This document shows, piece by piece, positions 55,678 through 64,000 of a DNA stretch of 64,000 nt. The notes under the pieces were generated by a model that was not told the origin of the DNA, did not search any database, and worked only from the letters and a program-made list of their open reading frames with translations. The translations under genes were made by a program, and so were the position numbers. Source of the stretch: Marinobacter salinus (GTDB taxonomy: Bacteria; Pseudomonadota; Gammaproteobacteria; Pseudomonadales; Oleiphilaceae); contig NZ_CP017715.1 of assembly GCF_001854125.1 (NCBI RefSeq), positions 3,844,001 to 3,908,000 of the forward strand, in the 5' to 3' direction. Numbering within the stretch: position 1 is the first letter of the stretch; every line of letters starts with the position of its first letter.

Positions 55678-55689
55678 CCGCCGCGAAGA

Positions 55690-56664
55690 TTACGCCGGTC
55701 CGCGGGTCAGGGTGTGTATGGTGACTTCTGGAGGGCAGTTGAGCCTGACATTAATCACAGATGTGCCCGAGCCCGGCGAGGTATAGCCGTGCATGCCATT
55801 GACTCGCCAGTAACCCCGGCCAAGGTTGCGCGGGCAGTCCGAGTCCAGCGTAACGGGAATGCCGCCGGGCAGGCAGATTTGCCCGCCGTGGGTATGGCCG
55901 CAGAGAAAAATGTCGTAGCCGGCGTGGGCCGCTTCGCGCCATATTTCAGGGGTGTGGCTGAGCAGAATGCTGATACCTCCGGCGGGAATGTTGTCCCCGG
56001 CCCTGTGAAGATTATGGGCTTTGTAAAAGTGAGCGTCGTCCACTCCTGACAGGTAAACGTGCTCTCCTTTGTGCTCGATGGGTGCCATTTCGTTCATCAG
56101 AAGTGAGTAGCCCATGTCTTCGAGCGCTGGCACCATGCGGATGCTGTCGTGATTGCCCAGAACCGCGAAGGTTTTGCCGCGAATAGCGTCCCGCAGCCGG
56201 GCCATGCCACTCAGAGCCTCATCTATGGGGCCCCAGGTCAGTTTCCGGTAATCACCGGTGAGAACGCACAGGTCGTACTCCAGTGGCTCAATTTTCCGGA
56301 TGACGGCCTGCAGGTTTGCTTCATCCATGTCCACGTGGAGATCGGTGAGATGCAGGATGCGAAACCCTTCAAACGCGGCTGGCAAGTCGGTCAGGTGGAA
56401 ACGGTTGTGGACGGTGTGGATCTGCCGGCTGTTGTTCTGGGCCCGGCCATAAAGGCCGACGAGCTTCAGGCAAAAGCGAATAAAACCCGGAGCAGTGGCC
56501 AGATTCTCCAGGTGGAAAGAGGTATGGTCCCGGCCGAAAATCATGGCGTCCGCTTCCTGTTCTATGCCCAGGCGCTGGCGGGCATGAACGGGACCGAGCC
56601 GGAGGCTCAGGCGATACTCCAGGAGTTCATCCTGGTTTTCAGGTGTTCGGGCCCTTGCCGTCAT
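55690..56664 (-). CDS. Calcineurin-like metallophosphoesterase
   Basis: 324 residues. The two-metal motif series is complete: HLTDLHVD, TGDY, GNHD, LSHTPE and CGHTHGG, as in the YkuE/YaeI group of phosphoesterases. No clear membrane anchor precedes the catalytic domain, only a basic amphipathic stretch. The substrate is unknown; relatives act on cell-surface or lipid pyrophosphates. The ATG at 56664 is chosen over one at 56715 for the AGGGA before it. Confidence 0.83.
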   Translation of the reverse strand: MTARARTPENQDELLEYRLSLRLGPVHARQRLGIEQEADAMIFGRDHTSFHLENLATAPGFIRFCLKLVGLYGRAQNNSRQIHTVHNRFHLTDLPAAFEGFRILHLTDLHVDMDEANLQAVIRKIEPLEYDLCVLTGDYRKLTWGPIDEALSGMARLRDAIRGKTFAVLGNHDSIRMVPALEDMGYSLLMNEMAPIEHKGEHVYLSGVDDAHFYKAHNLHRAGDNIPAGGISILLSHTPEIWREAAHAGYDIFLCGHTHGGQICLPGGIPVTLDSDCPRNLGRGYWRVNGMHGYTSPGSGTSVINVRLNCPPEVTIHTLTRGPA

Positions 56665-56877
56665 TTTTTTTCCCTGATATGCGGAGCGGGCGACTGCCAA
56701 TGAAGTTTGTTGCAAACCCTGTGTTTCATTATGGATACGCCTCCGGGGGATGCAACCGTAAAGACATAATGTTCATGTTTTCGTATAGCACTATGCCATT
56801 GGCAAAACGGCAGCGTAACAGCCACAATTCACGACAAGAAAGATCCCAACACATACATCTTGAGATTCGAGGGCAAC

Positions 56878-57534
56878 ATGGCGACATCATGTGATATTCC
56901 CGGGCTGAGCGTGCCCCGAAGCCGTTTTCCCGATCCCGAACGGGATCTGGCGCAAGCAGGTGGCGAAGCTCGACTCGTCCTCGCTGGAGGCTGCTTCTGG
57001 TGTGTCGAAGCGGTATTCCTGGCTATGGACGGTGTCCAGAAAGTGGAATCCGGCTATGCGGGAGGTGATGCCGATACCGCGAATTACGAAGCGGTTTGTA
57101 CCGGGACGACCGGCCACGCCGAAGCGGTGGATATTCACTATGACCCTTCGAAGGTCAGTTTTGGTGAATTGCTCAAGGTCTTTTTCTCGGTCGCCCACGA
57201 CCCGACCCAACTGAACCGGCAAGGGAATGACCGGGGCACCCAGTACCGATCGGCGATTTTTTTCGAAACGCCGGATCAGCAACTGGTTGCCGAGGCCTAT
57301 ATTCATCAACTGGATGCGGGCGGTGTCTATGAGGCTCCTATCGTTACCACTCTGGAACCGCTGGAGACCTTCTATCCGGCTGAGGCGTATCACCAGAACT
57401 TTGCCGCCCGGAACCCATACCAGCCATACATCATGGCGGTCGCGGCTCCGAAAATGGAAAAGCTGGTCGATCGCTATGGGGATCGGCTGAAACCGGAATA
57501 TGCGAACGACGACAACTCCGACAACATGGCCTGA
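56878..57534 (+). CDS. msrA: Peptide-methionine (S)-S-oxide reductase MsrA
   Basis: 218 residues. It repairs methionine-S-sulfoxide. The catalytic GGCFWCVEA is near residue 40, with VESGYAGG and the QYRSAIFF block following. It is a cytoplasmic form with an N-terminal extension of about 35 residues. The ATG at 56878 follows GAGGG. msrB lies 11 bases downstream and is probably co-transcribed. Confidence 0.95.
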   Translation: MATSCDIPGLSVPRSRFPDPERDLAQAGGEARLVLAGGCFWCVEAVFLAMDGVQKVESGYAGGDADTANYEAVCTGTTGHAEAVDIHYDPSKVSFGELLKVFFSVAHDPTQLNRQGNDRGTQYRSAIFFETPDQQLVAEAYIHQLDAGGVYEAPIVTTLEPLETFYPAEAYHQNFAARNPYQPYIMAVAAPKMEKLVDRYGDRLKPEYANDDNSDNMA

Positions 57535-57545
57535 AGGGGTAAACC

Positions 57546-57971
57546 ATGAGTGTTTCTGCAGCAGGTTATGACCTGACACCGCTGACGAAAGCGGAAATTG
57601 ATGAGAAGGCGGCGGATCTCACGCCGGAAGAGCGTACGGTGCTGCTTGATCACGGTACCGAACACCCGTTCTGCGGAACGCTGCTGGACAATAAGCAGGC
57701 CGGTGTATACCACTGTCGTCTGTGTGATTTGCCGTTATTCAGTTCGGACTCGAAGTTTGATTCCGGCACCGGATGGCCCAGCTTCTTTCAGCCGTTTGAC
57801 CCGGAGCACATCCGCTACCTGGAAGATAACAGTATGGGCATGATGCGCACCGAGATCCGTTGCCCTCGCTGCGACAGCCACCTGGGACATGTGTTCCCCG
57901 ACGGTCCGCCACCGAGTGGTCAGCGCTACTGCCTGAACTCCATCGCAATGGTTTTCCGGGAAAACGGCTGA
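57546..57971 (+). CDS. msrB: Peptide-methionine (R)-S-oxide reductase MsrB
   Basis: 141 residues. It repairs methionine-R-sulfoxide and complements MsrA. The structural zinc site is present as CRLC and CPRC, and the catalytic Cys in RYCLNSIAM. The segment [10 protein letters not shown] is typical. A terminator follows. Confidence 0.95.
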   Translation: MSVSAAGYDLTPLTKAEIDEKAADLTPEERTVLLDHGTEHPFCGTLLDNKQAGVYHCRLCDLPLFSSDSKFDSGTGWPSFFQPFDPEHIRYLEDNSMGMMRTEIRCPRCDSHLGHVFPDGPPPSGQRYCLNSIAMVFRENG

Positions 57972-57981
57972 TACTGGAAAT

Positions 57982-58004
57982 GGGGCTTTGCGCCCCGTTT
58001 TTTT
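57982..58004 (+). terminator. Intrinsic terminator after msrB
   Basis: GGGGC / GCCCC-type stem with a short loop and T7. It overlaps the stop end of the convergent cytochrome gene by two bases. Confidence 0.8.
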
Positions 58005-58326
58005 ATGGCTTGCCACCGGTTACCGAGGAAATGTAGCGCGCCACGGCATTGATCTGCTCTTCCGAAAGCGATTCACTGAAAGCCGGCATAATACCTACTC
58101 CACTGGTGACTGCATTTCGGACCTGATCCTCAGACGGTGCCAGTTCGTCCAGGTTGGGGCCAATCTCACCTGATGCGCCCGCATCTGACAGTGTGTGGCA
58201 GATAGTGCAGGACGGTTGGGCTTCCTGAGTAAAAACCTGCTTTCCACGTTCTGCAAGATCGCCTGCCGTGGCACTGGTCGCCAGCAAACCGGCCACCAGG
58301 AACATTATCGGTTCTCGTCTTTTCAT
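58003..58326 (-). CDS. Monohaem cytochrome c, sulfite dehydrogenase partner (SorB-like)
   Basis: 107 residues: a signal peptide (FLVAGLLATSATA), one haem site CTICH and a probable axial Met in GIMPAF. It follows the molybdoprotein gene on the same strand by about 65 bases, the arrangement of sorA-sorB. It probably accepts electrons from sulfite oxidation in the periplasm. Confidence 0.85.
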   Translation of the reverse strand: MKRREPIMFLVAGLLATSATAGDLAERGKQVFTQEAQPSCTICHTLSDAGASGEIGPNLDELAPSEDQVRNAVTSGVGIMPAFSESLSEEQINAVARYISSVTGGKP

Positions 58327-58390
58327 GAATTGTTTCCGGTCTGTATGGCAGGGGGCCGCCTGGAACCTTGGCTCTGGCCCCCCGCCCGGT

Positions 58391-59617
58391 TCATCCGACA
58401 GTGATGGTTACGCCGTGGTCATTCCAGCCATTGTGGCCATAACCACGTTCGTTTTCCGTGCGACCTTCGGGCTGAGAGTTGCCCTTTACATCAGTGGCCT
58501 TGCTGACAACACGGTATTCACCCGGTGACAGGTCGGCAGCCATGACAAACGGGCGCCAGGCATTCGGGCCAAGGTCTGGGCCGAGGAAACGGGCCTGTTT
58601 CCAGGTTTTTCCGCCATCCAGCGAAACATCGACCTTTTCCAGATCAACGGTGCCGCCAAAGGCAACACCATAAATCATGTTGCGGCCGCTTGCGGTGTTG
58701 GTGAGCGGTGCGGTCACCCAGGATTTCACGTTCATTTCCCACATGGACGGCTGGTCTGGTGCGCCCTTCTTGCCGATATCCCGAATGCGATAGCCTGAGG
58801 CTTGAATCTTCGCGGTAGTCTGGCCCTCGGTAAAGGCGACGTTTTTAACGTACTTCACGTTATTCACGCCATAGTAGCCGGGAACTACCATTCGCAGTGG
58901 TCCACCGTGGGTCAGGGGTAGTGGTTCGTCATTCATTTCCCAGGCAAGCAGGGCGTGATCCATGGCCCGAACTGGCACCGACCGTTCCACCATAACCGTT
59001 TTCGGGTCCAGCCCGTCGGGCAGCTCTTCACCACCGGTGCTGGTTATGTACCTGGTGCCTTCTGCAGGGCCGCCGAGCGTGTCAACCACATCTTTCAGCG
59101 GTACTCCGGTCCACATGACACAGCCGGCCGCACCCACGGACCATTGCGTGCCGCTGGCGCCGTGGGGGAAAAAGGCGCGACCGTTGCCAGAGCACTGCAG
59201 TACCGATGCGACGGTGGTAACGCCCATTTTCTTTAAATCTCCGATGGTCAGGGTTTTGGGGTTTTTTACGCCCTCAATGCGCACTTCCCAGGCATCGCGG
59301 TCAGCAACGATGGACTCGGGAGGTGCAGGCAGGTTGTTACGCACAAACAGTCGGTCACTAGGTGTCAAAACGCCGTTACCGATTGCGCCGCGCTGGGTTT
59401 CCATGGTGTTGGCGCTATGGACGATCAGCGCGCTGCGGTCTTTCCACGCCGCATAGTCAGGCAAGGTTTTGGGTTCCTCTGCCTTCGCTAAAGGAGTGAG
59501 CCCGAGCAGGCTGACTGCTGCCATGGCGCCTGCACTGCCAACCAAAAGGCTTCGTCTTCCGGGGTTCTCCAGGCCGGGAACGTTCCGGCCCCGCTGGAGA
59601 GTTGCTTCCTGTTTCAT
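58391..59617 (-). CDS. Molybdopterin-dependent sulfite dehydrogenase, SorA/SoxC-like
   Basis: 408 residues. A twin-arginine leader (GRRSLLVGSAGAMAAVSLLG) predicts export by the Tat system encoded at 1861-3337. The molybdopterin domain has the Mo-ligand Cys in VLQCSGNGRAFF and the family segments HGGPLRMVVPGYYG and NVKYVKNV. A C-terminal dimerisation domain (VDVSLDGGKTWKQA) follows. It oxidises sulfite to sulfate, passing electrons to the cytochrome encoded next. The ATG at 59617 follows AAGGAGA. Confidence 0.9.
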   Translation of the reverse strand: MKQEATLQRGRNVPGLENPGRRSLLVGSAGAMAAVSLLGLTPLAKAEEPKTLPDYAAWKDRSALIVHSANTMETQRGAIGNGVLTPSDRLFVRNNLPAPPESIVADRDAWEVRIEGVKNPKTLTIGDLKKMGVTTVASVLQCSGNGRAFFPHGASGTQWSVGAAGCVMWTGVPLKDVVDTLGGPAEGTRYITSTGGEELPDGLDPKTVMVERSVPVRAMDHALLAWEMNDEPLPLTHGGPLRMVVPGYYGVNNVKYVKNVAFTEGQTTAKIQASGYRIRDIGKKGAPDQPSMWEMNVKSWVTAPLTNTASGRNMIYGVAFGGTVDLEKVDVSLDGGKTWKQARFLGPDLGPNAWRPFVMAADLSPGEYRVVSKATDVKGNSQPEGRTENERGYGHNGWNDHGVTITVG

Positions 59618-59820
59618 GATCCGTCTCCTTGGATAGTTTGTTTTCGGACGGTGAGGCCATTGCCGCGGACCCTCCGCAGCAGGCAATATCCTTATTACTT
59701 ATAGGAGCTGATTGATAAATGATCAACTGAAGACGGGCCATTCACGGCGTCTTTATTAACGCTGTTTTTGTAATGCCCTGATTGGCCGGAAGCGGTGGCC
59801 TGAAGTTATGCCGGGGAGTG

Positions 59821-59845
59821 GTGAGGCTGAATAACTCAGCCTCAC
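59821..59845. terminator. Hairpin after the CaCA antiporter gene
   Basis: GTGAGGCTGA and TCAGCCTCAC pair perfectly around ATAAC. There is no T-run. It lies just beyond the antiporter stop on the minus strand. The rest of the 245-base gap to sorA shows an AT-rich promoter-like stretch for sorA near 59690-59720. Confidence 0.55.
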
Positions 59846-59862
59846 ACTTTGATAAAGCGGGG

Positions 59863-60846
59863 TCAGGCTGCAGAAGCGGATACCACGGTGGACAGGAGGT
59901 ATCCGGTGTAGGTCACATAAACCAGAAGCAGAACGGCGCCATCGACGCGGCTGATGACTTTTTTCCAGCCTGTGAGGCCAAAACCCATCACCAAAAGCCC
60001 GACAGTCAGTGCCAGCATCAACATCCAGTCCCGGTACAGGACCTCCGGATCCACCGCCAATGGCTCGATTACTGCGGCCAGCCCGACCACCGCCAGGGTG
60101 TTGAAGATTCCCGAGCCCAGAATGTTGCCGAGGATCAGGTCATGCTCGTTCTTTTTGACCGCCGCCAGGGCTGAAGCCAGCTCAGGCAGTGACGTGCCAA
60201 TAGCGACAATAGTCAGCCCGATAACAAGGTCACTCACGCCCAGGCTTTGAGCAATGGAAACCGCGCCCCAGACCAGAAGACGTGAGCTGACAACCAGCAG
60301 GATCAAGCCAACCACCAGCCATATGACGGCGGTTTTCAGTGGCATGGGGTGGGCAATGATTTCCGCATCCGCATCGCTTGCAAGGCCGTCGGATTTGCCT
60401 TGCATGCCCTGGTAAATAGACCAGCCCATCACCGCGGCGAAGACGGCCAGTAACACCCAGCCATCAAGCCGGGACAGTTCTCCGTCGATTAGCTGCGCGC
60501 CGGCAATCAGTGTCAATACCACCAACAAGGGCAGTTCTTTTCGGATCACCTGGGAGTGCACCGCAATAGGAGCGATCACCGCCGTGAGACCGACGATCAG
60601 GGCAATATTGGTAATGTTGGATCCGTAACCGTTACCCAGGGCCAGGCCCGGGTTGCCGTCGGCTGCAGCCATTGCGGAAACCGCAAGCTCCGGAGCGGAG
60701 GTGCCAAAGCCGATAATCACCATGCCTATCAGCAGGGCGGGCATGCCCAGGTGCTTGGCAGTCGCCGCAGCGCCTTCCACGAACTTGTCGGCACTCCAGA
60801 CCAGCAGCACAAGGCCGGCCAGGATGGCACCAATTGCCATAACCAT
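59863..60846 (-). CDS. CaCA-family sodium/calcium antiporter (YrbG-like)
   Basis: 327 residues with ten or so membrane helices in two inverted halves. Each half carries an alpha-repeat: GFGTSAPELAVS in the first and AIGTSLPELASAL in the second, the ion-binding signatures of the family. It exchanges a divalent cation, probably Ca2+, for Na+ or H+. It lies 9 bases after nhaD on the same strand. Confidence 0.92.
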   Translation of the reverse strand: MVMAIGAILAGLVLLVWSADKFVEGAAATAKHLGMPALLIGMVIIGFGTSAPELAVSAMAAADGNPGLALGNGYGSNITNIALIVGLTAVIAPIAVHSQVIRKELPLLVVLTLIAGAQLIDGELSRLDGWVLLAVFAAVMGWSIYQGMQGKSDGLASDADAEIIAHPMPLKTAVIWLVVGLILLVVSSRLLVWGAVSIAQSLGVSDLVIGLTIVAIGTSLPELASALAAVKKNEHDLILGNILGSGIFNTLAVVGLAAVIEPLAVDPEVLYRDWMLMLALTVGLLVMGFGLTGWKKVISRVDGAVLLLVYVTYTGYLLSTVVSASAA

Positions 60847-60855
60847 AGAAAAACC

Positions 60856-62106
60856 TCAGTTGATGAAGCGCCCGAGCATGTAGACGCCAGCGTAACCCAG
60901 GGTATAGGCCGCCAAAAGATGGGCAAGATACCGCATATAGCGGCCGAAGGTCAGCCCCTCAATCTTGCTCATGGCCACAATGCCGGCAGCGGAGCCGATA
61001 ATCAGCAGTGAACCGCCAACGCCCACGGCATAGGTCAGCCCCATCCACTCACCAGGGCTCATCTCAATGCCGGCCTTGAGCAGGGCTGCGGTTAATGGAA
61101 CGTTATCAATGACCGCCGAGAAAATGCCCATCAGGTAGTTTGCATAGAGGGGCGGCATTACATCATAAATAGCTACGAAGGAATCCAGTGCATGTATTTC
61201 TTTGAGCATGCCAACCAGCAGGAGTATGCCGAGGAAGAACAGCAGTGTTTCAAACTCGATGACCCGTATGTATTCCAGAATCGGGTCCAGGTCATTGTCA
61301 TCGCTCATGAATCGGGAGACCAGGAACATGATGGAAAGCCCGAAAAGGAAGGTCAGAACCGGTGGAACACTGAACAGAGCGTTGCTGGCAATGGTACACA
61401 GGATTGTTAACAAAAAGAGCCCGCTGATCACAGCATCTACGGGTCGGATTTCAGTTTTTGTGGAGTGCAGGGTGACGGTGCCTGTCAGGCCCCTGGAGAG
61501 GAATATCGCGAGCACGAAAACGGTCAGTGAAGCAGGTACCGCCAGAGTCAGCAAAGTCAGTATTTCCACCTTGTCGGCGAGGAAAATCATCAGCGTGGTG
61601 ACGTCGCCGGTAATCAGTGACACACCTCCTGAGTTCACCGCAAAAACCACCAGCGTGATGAACTGAAGACGCTTTTTCAGCTCAAGATCAAGGGAGAGGA
61701 TCAGGGAGCATGAGACTAACGTAGCGGTGATATTGTCTGCCAAAGAGGAGAAAATAAAACAGAAAAGACCGGTCAGGAACAGCAGTTTCCGTTCGTTTAC
61801 CTGTTTCGGCATGATCAGATAGATGAGGTTTTCGATCATTCCCTTTTTGTTCAGGTAAGCGACGAAGGTCATGGCCGCGACAAGGAACAGCCACAGGCCC
61901 GCTATTTCAGCAATGCTTTCGGAAAGGCCTTTGGAAATCGAGGCGGTTTCCTCTTCACTGCCGCTGGCCAGAAACAGAAGAATCCAGCTCAGCGTGCCAA
62001 AGAACAGGGTTACCTTGGCCTTGTTGACGTGGGTGACCTCTTCAAAAATGACGCCGAGGAGCGCCAGAACAGCAAGAGTAATCAGAACAGCTTCAAGGGA
62101 AGACAT
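60856..62106 (-). CDS. nhaD: Na+/H+ antiporter NhaD
   Basis: 416 residues with about twelve membrane helices. The family segments FEEVTHVNKAKVTLFFGTL, FSSLADNITATLVSCSLI, AVNSGGVSLITGDVTTLMIF and SAVIDNVPLTAALL are present; the conserved Asp residues in these are ion-binding. It expels Na+ or Li+ at alkaline pH, suited to a marine life. The ATG at 62106 fits the usual NhaD start. The frame is open upstream to 62430, and an ATG at 62268 would add a hydrophobic 54-residue leader; neither start has a strong ribosome site. Confidence 0.9.
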   Translation of the reverse strand: MSSLEAVLITLAVLALLGVIFEEVTHVNKAKVTLFFGTLSWILLFLASGSEEETASISKGLSESIAEIAGLWLFLVAAMTFVAYLNKKGMIENLIYLIMPKQVNERKLLFLTGLFCFIFSSLADNITATLVSCSLILSLDLELKKRLQFITLVVFAVNSGGVSLITGDVTTLMIFLADKVEILTLLTLAVPASLTVFVLAIFLSRGLTGTVTLHSTKTEIRPVDAVISGLFLLTILCTIASNALFSVPPVLTFLFGLSIMFLVSRFMSDDNDLDPILEYIRVIEFETLLFFLGILLLVGMLKEIHALDSFVAIYDVMPPLYANYLMGIFSAVIDNVPLTAALLKAGIEMSPGEWMGLTYAVGVGGSLLIIGSAAGIVAMSKIEGLTFGRYMRYLAHLLAAYTLGYAGVYMLGRFIN

Positions 62107-62429
62107 TGGGGAAATCCCGTCCAGGTTTTCAGAAACAAAGGCCGGAGTTGGCCGAAGAAAAATTCGCCGCAAGATTTTAGACCTTTGAACCTTGTCGGGC
62201 CACTGTCCGTAAGTGGCAGGCATAAGGTAAATCATGGCCGTCGCGATTCCGGCTGCAATGATTGACATACTCAATTTATTATTTCGATGAAAATCGGGAT
62301 AATTGCTCCCAATTTCAGACAGGAAGTAAACGGCAGTGCCTTTTACCTTGCGCTCGACCGGCTTCCGACAGGCCTCTCTGCTGATCGTGGAGGGGTAAAC
62401 AGGTTCAATACTAGCTAGGGTATAAACCA
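62107..62429. other. Divergent region nhaD / mqo
   Basis: About 320 bases between the chosen nhaD start and mqo. The nhaD frame stays open through it, so part may encode an N-terminal leader. It also contains AT-rich promoter-like sequence (62260-62310) and a GGAGGGG element at 62388-62395. No RNA gene was recognised. Confidence 0.35.
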
Positions 62430-63911
62430 ATGGCCGCTAGACAGGCAGATGTAGTGCTGGTCGGCGGTGGCGTCATGAGCGCCACCCTCGGCATGATGCT
62501 CAGGCAGCTCGACCCGTCCCTGGACATCGTCATGGTGGAGCGTCTTGACCACGTTGCCCATGAAAGCACGGACGGATGGAATAATGCAGGCACCGGTCAC
62601 GCCGGCTACTGTGAGCTGAATTACACCCCAGAAACCGACGATGGCGACGTTGCCATCGACCGGGCGCTCCAGATAAACGCCCAGTTCGAAGTTTCGCTTC
62701 AGTTCTGGTCGTATCTGGTCGAACAGGGCATGCTGCCGGACCCCAAGACATTCATTAACCGCACCCCGCACCAGAGCTTTGTCTGGGGCGAGAAGGATGT
62801 GGCGTTCCTGAAACAGAGGTTCGAGCGCTTGAGTGCCCACCATCTGTTCCGGGAAATGGAATACACGGAATCCCCGGAAGAGCTGGAGCAGTGGATGCCT
62901 CTCGTGGTCAAGCACCGGGATCCGATGCAACCTGTGGCTGCCACTCGCATCAGGCATGGTGCCGATGTCGATTTCGGCTCGCTGACCCGAAGCATGGTGA
63001 GCTACCTGGAAAGCCAGCCCAACTTTGAGTTGATGCTGAGCAGCCCGGTGCACTATATCGACCAGCGCGACAATGGTCGCTGGAAGGTGCGGGTGAAAAA
63101 CCAGAAAACCGGAGAGCTGACCAAGCTTGAAGCCGGTTTTGTATTTCTTGGCGCTGGTGGCGGTGCCCTGCCGATGTTGCAGAAATCCGGCATTGAGGAG
63201 GCTCGGGGATACGGTGGCTTCCCGGTCAGTGGTCAATGGCTGGTGTGTCGCAAACCGGAAGTCGTCGAACAACATCACTCCAAGGTCTATGGTAAAGCCC
63301 CGATTGGCGCGCCTCCCATGTCGGTGCCACATCTGGATACCCGGATCATCAACGGCGAACCGGCCCTGCTGTTTGGCCCATTTGCCGGCTTTACCACCCG
63401 CTTCCTGAAACAGGGTTCGGTTTTTGATCTGCTTGGTTCCGTGAAGCCAACCAATCTGCGCCCGATGTTGTCGGTGAGCAAGAGCAACATGGACCTTACA
63501 CGGTATCTGATTGGCGAAGTGTTCCAGTCCCATAGCGATCGTGTTGCCGCGCTGCGTAACTTTTTCCCGGATGCCCGCGAGGAAGACTGGGAGCTGAAGA
63601 TGGCTGGCCAGCGGGTCCAGATTATCAAGCAGATTGACGGTGGTGGCGGCAAGCTGGAGTTCGGTACAGAGATTGTAGCGGCCAAAGACGGCACGCTGGC
63701 AGCCCTGCTGGGAGCATCGCCTGGCGCCTCCACTGCGGCTAATGCCATGCTTACCGTACTTGAGCGCTGTTTCCCTGAGAGTTTCAAGACCGCCGAATGG
63801 CAGGAACGGATGAAAAAACTGGTGCCCTCGTACGGTCAGTCGCTGGTAAATGATGAGCAGCTGCTGCTGAAAGTGCGAGAGCGGACCCTCTCGGCCCTTA
63901 AGTTGGCCTGA
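62430..63911 (+). CDS. mqo: Malate:quinone oxidoreductase Mqo
   Basis: 493 residues of the FAD-dependent Mqo family. It oxidises malate to oxaloacetate with quinone as acceptor at the membrane face. The FAD-binding N-terminus VVLVGGGVMSATLGMML, the NNAGTGHAGYCELNYTP block, and FLGAGGGALPMLQKSGI and GPFAGFTTRFLK are present. It complements FumC in the TCA cycle. A terminator hairpin follows. Confidence 0.96.
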   Translation: MAARQADVVLVGGGVMSATLGMMLRQLDPSLDIVMVERLDHVAHESTDGWNNAGTGHAGYCELNYTPETDDGDVAIDRALQINAQFEVSLQFWSYLVEQGMLPDPKTFINRTPHQSFVWGEKDVAFLKQRFERLSAHHLFREMEYTESPEELEQWMPLVVKHRDPMQPVAATRIRHGADVDFGSLTRSMVSYLESQPNFELMLSSPVHYIDQRDNGRWKVRVKNQKTGELTKLEAGFVFLGAGGGALPMLQKSGIEEARGYGGFPVSGQWLVCRKPEVVEQHHSKVYGKAPIGAPPMSVPHLDTRIINGEPALLFGPFAGFTTRFLKQGSVFDLLGSVKPTNLRPMLSVSKSNMDLTRYLIGEVFQSHSDRVAALRNFFPDAREEDWELKMAGQRVQIIKQIDGGGGKLEFGTEIVAAKDGTLAALLGASPGASTAANAMLTVLERCFPESFKTAEWQERMKKLVPSYGQSLVNDEQLLLKVRERTLSALKLA

Positions 63912-63938
63912 TATTACTAATCGATATATAAGACATTG

Positions 63939-63989
63939 AAGCACTGAGTGTGGCGGGTTTAAAACCGGCACGCTAAGTGCTTTTTTTGT
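63939..63989 (+). terminator. Intrinsic terminator after mqo
   Basis: A long imperfect stem, GCACTGAGTGTGGC against GGCACGCTAAGTGC with a few wobble or mismatched pairs around GGGTTTAAAACC, is followed by T7. Confidence 0.78.
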
Positions 63990-64000
63990 TTTTTGGCCAG

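Noticed and set aside
62415..63971. 518-codon open frame opposite mqo
   Set aside because: The plus strand encodes a full-length Mqo with FAD-binding and family motifs. The antisense translation has no motif and runs through the mqo terminator.
1..64000. tRNA, rRNA or CRISPR array
   Set aside because: No cloverleaf-like sequence with conserved T-loop, no rRNA core sequence and no regularly spaced short repeats were noticed on either strand by eye.

Overview
The window reads as a chromosomal segment of a marine gammaproteobacterium close to Marinobacter. This is inferred from the gene content: a wax ester synthase/DGAT, a full PQQ-alcohol oxidation cluster with ercA/ercS-type regulators, an NhaD antiporter, Mqo and SorAB. 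No mobile element, tRNA, rRNA or CRISPR array was recognised. Coding density is high and many neighbouring genes overlap by a few bases.

Layout. (1) 1-7.3 kb: the end of a DsbD-like gene, a DUF808 membrane protein, then a minus-strand housekeeping run ubiE-ubiJ-ubiB-hisI-hisE-tatA-tatB-tatC-rsmE. (2) 7.4-12.5 kb: storage-lipid genes (PHA-system small protein, FFLEELY-motif protein, alpha/beta hydrolase, wax ester synthase/DGAT) and a porin. (3) 12.5-27 kb and 43.3-53.3 kb: the two halves of a PQQ-dependent alcohol oxidation system. The first half holds a FIST protein with its coupled hybrid kinase, an ErdR-like LuxR response regulator, an ABC importer of unknown substrate, the PQQ/Ped ABC system (substrate-binding protein, beta-propeller, ATPase, permease), cytochrome c550 PedF, a PedG-like binding protein and the quinoprotein alcohol dehydrogenase. 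The second half holds the acetaldehyde dehydrogenase exaC, pqqABCDE, pqqH, ercA and the kinase ercS. The dehydrogenase carries the Asp-x-Asp signature of lanthanide-dependent enzymes.

(4) 27-43 kb: between the two halves lies a guanidine regulon in two units, each behind its own guanidine-I (ykkC) riboswitch. One unit encodes an ABC permease and ATPase. The other encodes two carboxyguanidine deiminase-type subunits, a urea/guanidine carboxylase and the substrate-binding protein. The units are separated by a MetX-like hydrolase, a GlnT-type glutamine synthetase, a lipoprotein, a LuxR regulator, a BASS transporter and a TetR regulator. No allophanate hydrolase is present. (5) 53.4-64 kb: a small unknown protein, fumC, a CDP-archaeol-synthase-like membrane protein, a metallophosphoesterase, msrA, msrB, sorB, sorA, a CaCA antiporter, nhaD and mqo.

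The genes suggest the following chain. Alcohol is oxidised in the periplasm by the PQQ enzyme, with electrons passing to cytochrome c550. The aldehyde is oxidised by ExaC. PQQ is supplied by pqqA-E and pqqH. Control probably comes from two hybrid kinases acting on the one LuxR-type response regulator in the window. A conserved sequence upstream of pedF, the dehydrogenase gene and exaC is a candidate shared operator. A second shared sequence links pqqA with the unknown ABC importer.
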